From the NCBI GenBank assembly GCA_037447655.1, contig JBBHKE010003490.1, positions 212,504 through 276,503 of the forward strand: 64,000 bases of DNA, in the 5' to 3' direction. How positions within the stretch are numbered: the stretch's first letter is position 1; each line of letters opens with the position of its first letter. Source of the stretch: Zygnema cylindricum. Its lineage: Eukaryota; Streptophyta; Zygnematophyceae; Zygnematales; Zygnemataceae. Below the pieces are notes generated by a model. It worked only from the letters and a program-made list of their open reading frames with translations, ran no database searches and was not told the origin of the DNA. This document shows positions 31,208 through 40,879 of this stretch, piece by piece. The position numbers were made by a program, and so were the translations under genes.

Positions 31208-31740
31208 TCAATGTACTTCTGATTGTCGTCATGTTTACAAATTTTGGCGTTTTCCTTTTTTTGACCCCCGAGCAAAAGAATCGAACTCGTCAAAAAAAAT
31301 CATAAAAAATCACCTCGCGAGTGGATTTCATGGAAAGTATCACCCAAACAGCGAATGAAAAACGGCCCACCCACGCGCCACACACGTGGAAAATTTTAGG
31401 ACGAGGAAGAACATTCGCTATTTTTTTCCCTGCCTGTCACGTCTATGGATGGAAAAGACGAGCATGTACGGAAAAAAATATGCAAGGGTCTCGGTCCTCC
31501 AAATTCATTCATGGGTCAGTTGCAAAATCTTGCACTGTCGTCGCCTCTCCCCTCACCCTCTTACACTCGCTTTTGTCTCTCACTTTTTAGAATGAGGCAC
31601 GACAACACAAGTATGAAATGAAAAATATTTGAAAAATAATTTTTTTGACTACCTTTATGCATATTTTTATGCCAAGTCGAGTAAGAAAAGTCGAAAAAAC
31701 AAAATTGGATAGCCGTGGCGGAATGTTCTTGAACTTCTGT
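31208..31740. repeat. Diverged direct repeat, copy 2, ended by an LTR-like insertion
   Basis: Follows copy 1 up to 'ttcttgaa-tctgtg'. It then breaks off where the inverse LTR-like block (31747-32087) begins, which suggests the latter inserted into or replaced the end of this copy. Confidence 0.7.
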
Positions 31741-31746
31741 GGTCTC

Positions 31747-32087
31747 CATTGTCCCACAGAATGAGCACCCTATGTAAAGCCTCTAGGATAATATTTGCCC
31801 CTTCTACTTTCCCGCTGAATAAGCGCCGTCCAGGCACACAAATATTCTGACCACTCTCACCCTTGTGAGGACAAGACTCCCCTGAGTCAAACGCAAAAAG
31901 AATCACTGAATTTTCTCACCCGAGCAGTAAGTTATGGCTGGTCAAAGATAACCTTTATAGTTACAAGCTCTCTTAGAGAGAGAGGTACCTAAATATTACT
32001 AAGTCTCGGTCTGCCTACTCACGACTACCTACTATTAAACCCTAGTCCAATAGGAACACTATAAAGTACAAGAAGGTATATAGGAAC
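31747..32087 (-). mobile_element. LTR-like repeat, inverse of 17017-17349
   Basis: Nearly collinear with 17017-17349 on the opposite strand, from 'ggtctccattg' to 'ctataaagtacaagaag'. No Gag follows, so it is a solo LTR or a fragment of U5 and leader. Confidence 0.65.
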
Positions 32088-32922
32088 GTACCCTAAAACA
32101 TGTTTAATTTAGATCTGGCAATAATTTACAATATTAAATGCCTAAACCATGAATGTATGATTTACTTATTTTTAAAACATAACTGTTATATAGAATTTGT
32201 CCACTTTAAAAATTAAAATATATTCCACAAAGGACAAGCGATAACCACCTTGTCCTCACACGCCGTATGGGAAATATGCATTCGAACTGGGTGGATACAA
32301 ATCCACCAAATGCCACGAGAAAGTATGTATCGTGGGATATTCTTTGATGTCTCGATGTGCGTCTATTGACCAAAGATGTCCTGTTCGTACGGATTCGGGT
32401 TTTCTCTGATTTTTACGTAGTATTCGTTACTTTCATACTTTTAGTGAATTTTGTTTAGTTTTCGTTGCACAATGTCGAAAAATCTACAAAAATTGTCCCC
32501 CTAACCCTAAAAAATCATTGAAGAATCCTAAAACGTGCTGCATATATACGGAAATGTACGATATTATACTTAAAATATACCCCAAAAAGACTCAAGTACG
32601 GAAAATGTAAGGCAATTGTAGAGAAACATACGGAATTGTACGACATGTATGAGAATGTACCATAAAACCTTAAAACCCTCCCCTTAGATAACCCTAAAAA
32701 GTACAAAAGTATAAAGACACTGTACTTAAATGTACGGAAAATTTAAGGTTTTAGAACTCAAATATAAGGGAATGGCATAAGGGTACCGAACATACGGATT
32801 TTGTCTTTTTTACGAAATTGCGTTAATTTTTTTAGTTTTTTAATTTTTTGCAAAATTCGTATATTTTTTGTGTAAGGAAAAAAAGTACGCAATATATATA
32901 TGAATATGTACATAAAATAGAG
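32088..32922. other. No gene; repeat shared with 34840-35100
   Basis: Positions 32500-32800 contain 'gaatgtacc-taaaa-cctta' and 'ccctaaaaagtac' phrases that recur at 34840-35100. Both regions are dotted with gtacg and ccctaaaa words. No coding region is supported. Confidence 0.45.
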
Positions 32923-33453
32923 TACACCGTGAATCGCTATTAAAGCTAAAAAATAATTAATGTAAATAAACAATTAGTGTTAATAATTCTATTATGGGTT
33001 CAAAGCCTAATGCCAATGAAAATAAGCGCTAATTTGTACATATAACACTAAATATGATACATATTCCCATGTTGTAGCTGCGATAACCAGTCACATGTTC
33101 GATGCTTGAACATGTGAGAGCAAGTTTTTGCTATTTTCCCTCGTCTTTATGACTAGGAATCAAATCTTTAGTGCGCTTTTACGTGGCGACGCACTCAATT
33201 TCTCGTGTTGACGCATTTATCTGACACTTATTATATAAGTTTGTAAAAAACAATGAGCAGTTTTAATACTAACTGACATATTTTGCACATTACTTTATTT
33301 AATAACGGTCGAAGTCATAGTAATTAACGCTAATTAAATTGTACTTGTATTAACGTCAAAAAAATATAGTTATTACTCCTGTTTTATGTTTGACGCTCAA
33401 AAGTTGGGGGCGCCTATTTAGCGTTATTAACGACCATAGCGATTCACGGTGTA
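32923..33453. mobile_element. TA-flanked miniature element, subfamily A4
   Basis: Perfect 18-bp terminal inverted repeats, TACACCGTGAATCGCTAT, flank 531 bp. The interior matches the older copy at 448-914. No open frame. Confidence 0.8.
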
Positions 33454-33529
33454 GGGAGATAGAGAGTTATTTGAAGTGAGGTTGAAATGTGTTTTGTTTC
33501 GTTTCCATTAAGTTGTAGTTGTAATTTTT

Positions 33530-33945
33530 TTTGTTGTGTATCGGCAGGGTTTTGTCGATAATTGATATTTACTTCTTTTTGGCTTGCCGGTAATCGATGT
33601 ATTGGCACTATTTTTTCGACGCCAATAAGGTGTTATCGTCAATAAAAAACTGATAATATCGGTTTTTTATCACGATAACTTCGGTATTGATAGCTATCGT
33701 TAATAATAGTACGGTTTGTGTCGTACAATTGTACATTTTATTCCATCGTACTAAAACACCGTTATTACGTTACATAGAGTACGTAACAAATTGTTACACG
33801 TGGCGTACCACGCTATTTATACTAAAAAATATAATACAATATATTATAAAGTATTATTGTATAGCGTACTATATTTTTTCCAGTTATCCCCAATAAGGAA
33901 TTTGTTGGTCTTGGAGCGATATATTGGGACCCTAGACTATTCGAT
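33530..33945. repeat. Family C copy
   Basis: Left end GTTGTGTATCGGCAGGGTTTT. The interior contains tatcgg/cgata words and a block (tggtcttggagcgatatattggg) also found in the copies near 1010 and 3610. The right end is not sharp. Confidence 0.45.
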
Positions 33946-33982
33946 AAATGATAACTATGGTTGGCAGATACAGAACAAAATT

Positions 33983-34127
33983 AATCGTGACACGCAAGTC
34001 GATTAAACTACGTGTCATGATGGAAAACCAACGAAAATTGACGAAATTTACACATGACACGCGCTTCAAAAATAAAACTGAAAATAAAAATGTAATTTTG
34101 TAACTCTCCTTCGTCACTCTATTTTCA
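33983..34127. repeat. Repeat shared with 37487-37625
   Basis: Shared order: gacacgca, cgattaa, cacgtgtcatgatg, 'cacatga' and 'ttcgtcac'. The second copy lies inside the Harbinger-like element at 36746-38271. Confidence 0.55.
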
Positions 34128-34195
34128 GTACCATTTATTTGTCACATTATTTCTTGCAACGTACTACTATCACACTATTTATGACAACGCCACAC

Positions 34196-34692
34196 TACAC
34201 CGCGAATCGTTATTAGAGTTATGTACGCTAATTCCGTCACCTCAAATTTTGACTCTATCACTAAAAATAGACTGCATTATTCTAAATTATTTTTTACATT
34301 ATTCAAGGTACTTTTTGAATGAGCGTTAATAACTCTGAGTGTGGCGAACGGTCGGTGTCTGACCGTGCAAAATTGTACTTTATTAAGTAGAAAAGTACAA
34401 AAAATGATTTAATACAGACCATTATCATGTAACTGTATTTTAACAAACAGCGTAGTGCAAACGTCATAACGACGTGAAACTGTACGTTTTGTCAGACTCT
34501 GTAAGTATACTTAATTTACAGTAGATATATTCAGCGCCCAAATTTATGCCCAAATTAGAGTTATTGATTAATTAGAGTAATTTTTTTTTTTGAAAAGGGC
34601 TGATTTCGCAAAATAGAGTTAATAACTCTAATTATTATTTATCGTTTTTTTAATCTAATTATTTATTTACTCTAATTACCATTCGCGGTGTA
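34196..34692. mobile_element. TA-flanked miniature element, subfamily A2
   Basis: Ends TACACCGCGAATCGTTATTA and, inverted, TACACCGCGAATGGTAATTA; 497 bp, no open frame. Relatives are the outer element at 18929-19839 and the nested copy at 36771-37250. Confidence 0.75.
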
Positions 34693-34839
34693 GTAAATTT
34701 CGATTGAATATTTTTCTATTTTGTCTTTTAATATAAAGTCAAAGTAGGTCAACGCATTTTACAAAAAGTACACTTTTACATGCGCATATTCATTATTCTT
34801 TTGACGTTTCATGCGTGCGTTTAAAACGTTTGGTACCTC

Positions 34840-35100
34840 TATGGGGAATGTACAAAAATGTTCCCTAAAATACCTAAAATCTTAACCGTAATTTCACATT
34901 GTACATGAACTTAATTTGCACATTGTACGTAAATGTTTGGGAAATAGACGACAGCTGTACTTAAATAAGCGAGAATGTACGAAAATGTACCCTAAAAACC
35001 TTAAAGCCCCCCTTAAAAACCCTAAAAGTACCGAAATGGATGGACACGGTACGTAAATGTACAGAAAAGAACGGATGCATAGTCGGGTACGCATTATATT
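34840..35100. repeat. GTAC/CCCTAAA-rich repeat
   Basis: Partial relative of 32500-32800. The telomere-like CCCTAAA words are scattered, not in tandem, so this is not a telomere. Confidence 0.4.
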
Positions 35101-35138
35101 AATTTTTCAACATCGTTCGATGCGAAAGGTACGTACAG

Positions 35139-35341
35139 TACACCACGTATCGTTATTAGACTATAGAAATTATTAGAGTAAAGAAAAAATTAGCGTCATT
35201 CATTCTAATTTAGTGCCAGGAGACGTGTCAGATTATGGTCCACGTCCTTAAATAGTGTAATTTGTTCTATTTAAGTTATCAATGTCAAAATTTTGGGGTG
35301 CCGATATAGATCTCACAAGGCTAATAACGATTCACGGTGTA
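35139..35341. mobile_element. TA-flanked miniature element, subfamily A3 (203 bp)
   Basis: Ends tacaccacgtatcgttatta and, inverted, tacaccgtgaatcgttatta. Same length and layout as the copies at 43969-44171 and 60481-60684. It is followed after 8 bp by an A1 element. Confidence 0.7.
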
Positions 35342-35349
35342 CTGTACAG

Positions 35350-36628
35350 TACACCGCCAATCGCTATTAGCGTAGAAGTTTCTTTAGTGTACATGAATAC
35401 TTACCGTGGTTTACGCTAATTAAGAATTTGAAAATTTTGAAAAAAAAACATACATTCTAATTGTTTAATAATTCTAATTTGGGTCTTTGAAAAAATAAAT
35501 GTCAGTCGCAAACACTAATATAGGTAATTTTACAAAATCTGACAAATCAAACAGAAATCGTACGTTCACACAGTCGAAACGTGATTATTAGACGAATATG
35601 TGCGAACGCGATATTTGACATCCCGATTTCATCTCCTTTTTAGAGCGCATATTCTCATGTGTTCGCGGCTACTAAAACTCATTAATTATACTTTTTCACT
35701 TAAAAAGGTACAACTTTGTACGGTCTGAAAAATGGCATACAGAAAAAAATAGAATAAGCTACGCTAATGGAGAATAAGGGTAACCTTTCATCAGGCGTTC
35801 CCAGTAATCGTACGAACATGTTTACTGGCAGTAACATTCGTAACACCCTTCCATCAGGTCGTGCCAGTGAATGAGGTGTTAGATTGCGATTGGTACCACG
35901 TAGGACCTGTTGAGCTGCCCGGGAATAATCATCATTTCCAAAAGGACAAAATTAAAGCTGCGTATGTGTACGGGCAGACGCCGATTAAAATATCTAGTAG
36001 CGTCACGCTAATGTACAATCTGATCGTTCTTAGGGTTGTTGTGGTATCAACGGCCATGAAAACCGTTGCAAAATTTAAGTTTGTATAAATGTCCAAGAAT
36101 GTACCATTTGAACGTGAATCGTTGTATCGCACATTTATAAATGTGACGTCACAGGATGTCTTACAACCAGGTTTTTTTTGTCGTCGAACAGGCTGGCTAT
36201 ACAACCAAGATTTTTTTGTCAGCGAGCAGGCTGGCTTTGACGTCACACGGTACACTCCATTTGCCACATGTAAGTTTATTGCTTCACGTCTGTCGTGGAT
36301 CGACTCTAACTTTACAAGTGGACCAAAACACGCGTCCAGTAATCACAAACTCTCCTCCCGAGGACAGTCGGAGGAGACTAGCTACGTACTGGAAACAAGG
36401 AGCGTTTGTGTCGAAAATTGAAAATCGGACGGTGGTGATTTTCTCCAAGAAGTCTGGAGAATTTCAACGAATTTTTAGTATACATCTTTTGTAAAACGTA
36501 CGCCTAGTACCGGAAGGGCACTTTCTCCAGTAAACAACCCCACTTTTCGCCTGATGGAAGGTTACCCTAAATAAAAAAAAAGCGGGACGGAATTAGCTTA
36601 CACTACGCTAATATCGATTGGCGGTGTA
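35350..36628. mobile_element. Subfamily A1 element interrupted by a Harbinger-like element
   Basis: Ends TACACCGCCAATCGCTATTA and, inverted, TACACCGCCAATCGATATTA. Without the nested 793 bp it is about 486 bp and aligns in inverse orientation with 27941-28504, including the 'ttccgtcccgctttttttttatt' block, which lies directly beside the insertion point. Confidence 0.8.
35778..36567. mobile_element. Harbinger-like non-autonomous element, 790 bp
   Basis: Terminal inverted repeats are GGGTAACCTTTCATCAGGCG (left) and, inverted, GGGTAACCTTCCATCAGGCG (right), 19 of 20 identical. TAA occurs on both sides (35775-35777 and 36568-36570), the 3-bp target duplication typical of PIF/Harbinger. Open frames inside (75-112 codons) show no transposase motif. 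The intact A1 copy at 27941-28504 shows the empty site. Confidence 0.75.
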
Positions 36629-36770
36629 GTATTCGCGCGTTCGTTTTGTGCGTGTCATGCGAATTGGACATTTATGCCATTGACCTTCATGGAAAAGATT
36701 TAGGGTTTTAACTTTTAACACATCATAACAAAGTTGATGCAATTAGGGTGGCGTTCTATCAGACGTGCGG

Positions 36771-37250
36771 TACCCGCTAATCGATAGAGTAATGAAAAAT
36801 TAGATTACAAAACCTAAAAAAACAATTAGAGTAATTAACGCTAATTTATGGATAGAGCTGTTTCAACTATGAAGTTTACTCTAATTTATTTTACTCTAAT
36901 TTGCTAATATCCTCTACTGTAAATAAGGTATTCGTAAGAATTTGGCAAACGTAAGTTTATCGTCACTATGACGTTTGAACGTGGTTTGTTTAAACGCGTT
37001 ACATGATAACGCCTGTATTAAATCATTATTTGTACTTTACTTAATAAAGTACAATTTTTGCACGGTCGGAGGTCGTCCGTACTCCACACTATTTAAAAAG
37101 AACCTATATTAGAATTAAAAACCCTAATTAAACTTTACCTTAAATAGAATAATGAAAAAATTAGAATCATTTACTCTATTTCATGTGATATAGTCGAAAT
37201 TTCGAGCGACCGAATTAGAGTAATTTACTCTAATTACGATTCGCGGTGTA
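36771..37250. mobile_element. Subfamily A2 element nested near a Harbinger-like end
   Basis: The right end is the inverse of TACACCGCGAATCGTAATTA. The left end, tacccgctaatcgatagagt, is degenerate. The interior matches the A2 copy at 34196-34692 in inverse orientation (gtttgaacg, 'ttgcacggtc'). Confidence 0.6.
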
Positions 37251-37696
37251 GTTAACAGAAATCTGCTCCAATTCGTACCATGCGGTACCGCTTATTTTGT
37301 TTTTATGCGCGAAAACAATACACAGGATCTTGCCAATACTCACCGAAGGTGGGAGGTAACAATGACCGTCGGATATTCATTCTCGAGGCATTCGCTTCAG
37401 TTTTTTTGGTGGGTGACAAACCACCTCGACAAAAAAAAAAAATGGAACCTCGACGAAAAAATTAAAAAATAAAGAGAAAAAAAGGAATCGCGACACGCAG
37501 GACGATTAAGCCACGTGTCATGATGAAATACCAATTAAATTCACAAAATTTGCACATGAAATGTACGTTTCAAAATGCAACCTAAAATTAAAAAGTTATC
37601 TCGTAACGATCTTTCGTCACACTATTTCTGGGTAAAAACTTTCGTCCTGTTAGAAAGCAGGAAACCGTAAAAAATGAGCTGGCGTAGAAGACTGTC

Positions 37697-38110
37697 GTCT
37701 TCAAAAATTACATTTTTTGGTCGTATTATGACTTGGTTACGCAGGTACAGTACCCAAATGAAGATTTGAAGTCAAATTTATCGCTGGTAGAAATTTTGGC
37801 GTCTTCCAAAATTACAAAAGTTTTATGTCTTATTATTACGTCGCTATTCATGGTACGCAAATGAAGATTTAAGTCAAATTTGTCGGTGAGAATAATTTTG
37901 TCGTCTTGAAAAATTACAAAAGTTTTATCGTATGATGACGTCGTTTGAAGGTACATGTTACGCAAATGAAGATTTGAAGCTAGATTTGTCGGTGGTAAAA
38001 TTTCTGGCGTCTTCACAAATTACAAAAGTTTTGTAGAATGATGACTTCATTCGAGGGTACAGTACATGGTACGCAAATGAAGAGTTGAAGCTAAATTTAT
38101 CTGTGATAGA
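37697..38110. repeat. Minisatellite, four units of 102-106 bp
   Basis: Units start at gtctt words at 37697, 37801, 37903 and 38009. Each contains 'aaattacaaaagtttta', a tgatgacgtc-like stretch and 'acgcaaatgaagattt'. Confidence 0.8.
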
Positions 38111-38271
38111 AATCTTTAAGGATATTCAATATCGGATTGTAATTTACGTGGTACCACTCAATTTACAACACGTGGCTTAATTACTCTACCCGATGGAACA
38201 TCGTCTAAAATTATAACAGCCCGTAGAGTTTAGCCGTACGATTCCGTTATTTACTGATGGAACGCCACCCC

Positions 38272-40233
38272 TTATAGTATGCACGTACTTTTGTGAACGC
38301 TTTACAAATCTAATCTTTAGTCCGCCCGAACAGATATTTTCATTTTTTGAGCTTTAATAATTAATACTTTCCCGATTTTATTTTGCGCTTGGAATAATCT
38401 TTGGCGATTTTTAACGTTTGACCTACAAGCCCATGCTTTGCAAATCAGAATAGAACACGTAAGCGAAAGGCTGCTTACTTGTACGACGAAATAGATATTC
38501 GGCAAAATATTAGTTCCATTTAAACGTGTCCGTACGATTATTGGCACGCCTAATGGATTTGATTCCTGAACTAAGATTAGTTACTGAACCGTGTGTACGT
38601 TTGCCAGGGTGGCTTTTACTGTATAGCTGCCACGTCTTTTCCTGCCAGATTCCGATCCTTAGTGAGAATTTTGACCTTGTTATGGGAAAGTACGAATGGG
38701 CGAATAATTGGTCCTGAGGAGAGTCAAAGTTTCAAAATTCAAATTTTAGGGTTACTTCAAATTTTGCATTGTTGTGGTTTCATGCTTTGCTTGGAAAGTT
38801 GGAAGCTATTACAATGTGTTTGGTTTGAGCTCATTTCATAGTTGACGATAGTCCACGTGGGAAGAATAGGCTTGGAAAGTGAAGAATCAACCCTATCTTT
38901 GCCACGTGGCAGTATGACAATAAGGTAGAAAGAGAGGTTATGGATTTGTTGTGCGGAAAGAAATGTTGTTAGTCCGTCCTGGATTAGGGTTGATGCTCAA
39001 ATTTATTCAGGGCTTTAAAGCAAATATTAGCCTTGAAAAGTAGAATGAAAGGGCTTTAAAGCAAAATGGAGGGTTCAAAAGAAAAGTTGATAGGGTCAAA
39101 AAATAGGGTTGACAAGAATATTTAGGGAGTGAAAGCAAAAAATATTCGGTTTAAGAGCAAGTTTTAGGGTTTAATGTCAAAATTGGGGTATACAAGAAAA
39201 TTTTAGAATTTGAAGTCAGAATTAGATTTCACAAGTATAATAGGGTCTAAAAAAAGTCGGTTCTACATTCTGAAAGAAAAGCTTACGGTGTAACGTAAGT
39301 TTGAAAAAAAAGAAAAAAAGCAAAATTCAGAGTTCATAAGCAAATGTTAAGGTTTAAGTTGGTTCTAGAATTAGGGTTCGGTGAAGGTTTTGTTTTTTTA
39401 GTTTTATTGTTTTTATTAATGTTTTATTTTTTCCCTCTGTGCTAGTCGTTTACACATGGGAAAAACATGGACAATTTTTGTTTTTTTTGTTTTTTTTTTT
39501 GCTTTATTTTATTTTCCTAGGATTTTTTACTAACAACAATTGTAGAGGTAGAAACATTGAGAGTCAAAACCCTGTACGGATAGTAATGGCTTATGGCACT
39601 TTTGTCATTACCTGTTTATAAATAAATGTCCAAACGGTTACATACTGTTTAGATGACTAAACGTTTATAAATTTTTGAAAATTTAAACAGTAAGTCAAAA
39701 GTTTCAAGTGAATAATTTTTTTTTTAAATATTGTAGAAAGGCAAGGGAACTTTCAATTTTTATGTTAAATACTGAAATTGAACATCATGGCGAACTTTTT
39801 TTTTTACATGTCATTGATTTGTAAAATTTATAATGTCATTGATTTTCAATGGCCAACCATGTGTCTCCAGAAAAAAAATGTCAATGTTGATAATTTTCGT
39901 TTGCGTTTCATTTTTAAAAAAAGTTGCGAGGAAATGTTTTCCAAGATTTATTTAGTTTCAAGGATTCACACTCTAATTGTTACCCTAGAGGGATTTAAAG
40001 CACCAATAAGGTTTGAAGACATACATTACTTGTGCACAAGTCTTTTTAAATTTTGGATAAAATAGAATTATGTAAGCAATAGAGTAAATTTGTTTTAAAG
40101 ATTGCAAGCTTAGGCGTTTCAAGGACTGTTTTTTTTTCACAGTTGAGTGTATAATTAATGCAGTCTTTGCTATTTTTTATGAGAGTGTCAAGAAATGGTC
40201 ACCTCATAGCAACAGTAGTAATAGAATTTGTGC
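38272..40233. other. Intergenic sequence, no gene supported
   Basis: Positions 38990-39370 show a loose periodic 'agggtt(t/c)aaaagcaaaatt' theme with TTTAGGG-like words. Several open frames of 60-95 codons (for example 39778-40065) have no recognisable motif. Promoter elements for the downstream receptor gene may lie here but none is convincing. Confidence 0.4.
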
Positions 40234-40453
40234 TACACTGCGAATCACTATTAGCATATATAACGCTAATTCGGTTCCCCCAAATTTTGACCCAAATTCT
40301 CAAATAGAATTATTAATTCTATTTTAAATTTTGAGTAATTTCTAATTAGAGTAAATGATTTACCCTAAAATTTTGAAATTCCCAATTAGCGTTAATAACA
40401 CTATTTTTTTTTACGCTATTTATTTCTTGACGCTAATAGTGATTCGCGGTGTA
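40234..40453. mobile_element. TA-flanked miniature element, subfamily A5 (220 bp)
   Basis: Ends TACACTGCGAATCACTATTA and, inverted, TACACCGCGAATCACTATTA. It lies about 320 bp upstream of the first candidate exon of the receptor gene, so it could affect that gene's promoter. Confidence 0.75.
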
Positions 40454-40769
40454 TTGGTTAGTAGTTAGTTCGGTGGAGTTGGTGGTATGCTCTATAGAAC
40501 TGTCGCAAATCTTATTATTCGTCCATTGGGACTCTTTTTATCATTGTTTCTCCTAAATTTGCAGAAAAAGAAAATAGAGTAAAAAAGTAAGATACAATTT
40601 TGGAAAGGCTGCTGAATGGTTTTACACATATGTGGTATCCTCTGATCAGCATTTGTGTTATTTTTGTACATTGAAAAACCCACCATTATTTTTCCTATTT
40701 TTATGTTAAGCTGATTTTAATTAAGACAATTTGGTACAATCTCAAATAACTGCTAGTATTTTTTTGCAG
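40454..40769. other. Upstream region of the first candidate exon
   Basis: Contains an imperfect second copy (about 40629-40660) of the sequence at 40770-40800, 'atgtggtatcctct-atcagcattt'. No TATA box or start codon was assigned with confidence. Confidence 0.35.
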
Positions 40770-40879
40770 ATGTGGTATCCTCTTGCCAGCATTTGGAGCA
40801 AAAGCTTTTTTTGTCCTTATAGCCGCCATGGCTTTAATGGAAGGCACAATGTCGGTCAACGTGGCTTCCGAACAAGCAG
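40770..40879 (+). CDS. Candidate first coding exon of the LRR receptor (signal region)
   Basis: The sequence follows a poly-T stretch and cag acceptor-like site and ends in a strong CAG|GTGAGA donor. In the frame that joins exon 2 it encodes a hydrophobic stretch, AKAFFVLIAAMALMEG, then VNVASEQA, and splices in phase 1 to make A-D-I-L-L. The only ATG codons in frame are internal (40828, in a GCCGCCATGG context). Either translation starts there, giving MALMEGTMS and a short N-terminus, or an upstream exon supplies the start and the hydrophobic stretch serves as signal peptide. The competing model starts at 42459 (see the finding on the N-terminus). Confidence 0.45.

Larger units (their letters stand above)
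36746..38271. mobile_element. Second Harbinger-like element carrying a nested A2 copy
   Basis: Ends GGGTGGCGTTCTATCAG and, inverted, GGGGTGGCGTTCCATCAG, a family related to but distinct from 35778-36567. TTA lies on both sides if one G is allowed for at the left end (36743-36745 and 38272-38274). The interior contains a nested A2 element, a repeat shared with 33983-34127, and a four-unit minisatellite. No transposase. Confidence 0.65.

Noticed and set aside
32500-35100. Telomeric DNA from CCCTAAA words
   Set aside because: The words are scattered singly and never in tandem.
35861-36494. Open frames of 75-112 codons as a Harbinger transposase or Myb-like protein
   Set aside because: No DDE or Myb motif is readable; frames overlap in several registers within a non-autonomous element.
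39778-40065. 95-codon plus frame upstream of the receptor gene
   Set aside because: No motif; hydrophobic start is due to a poly-T run; no splice link to the receptor frame was found.
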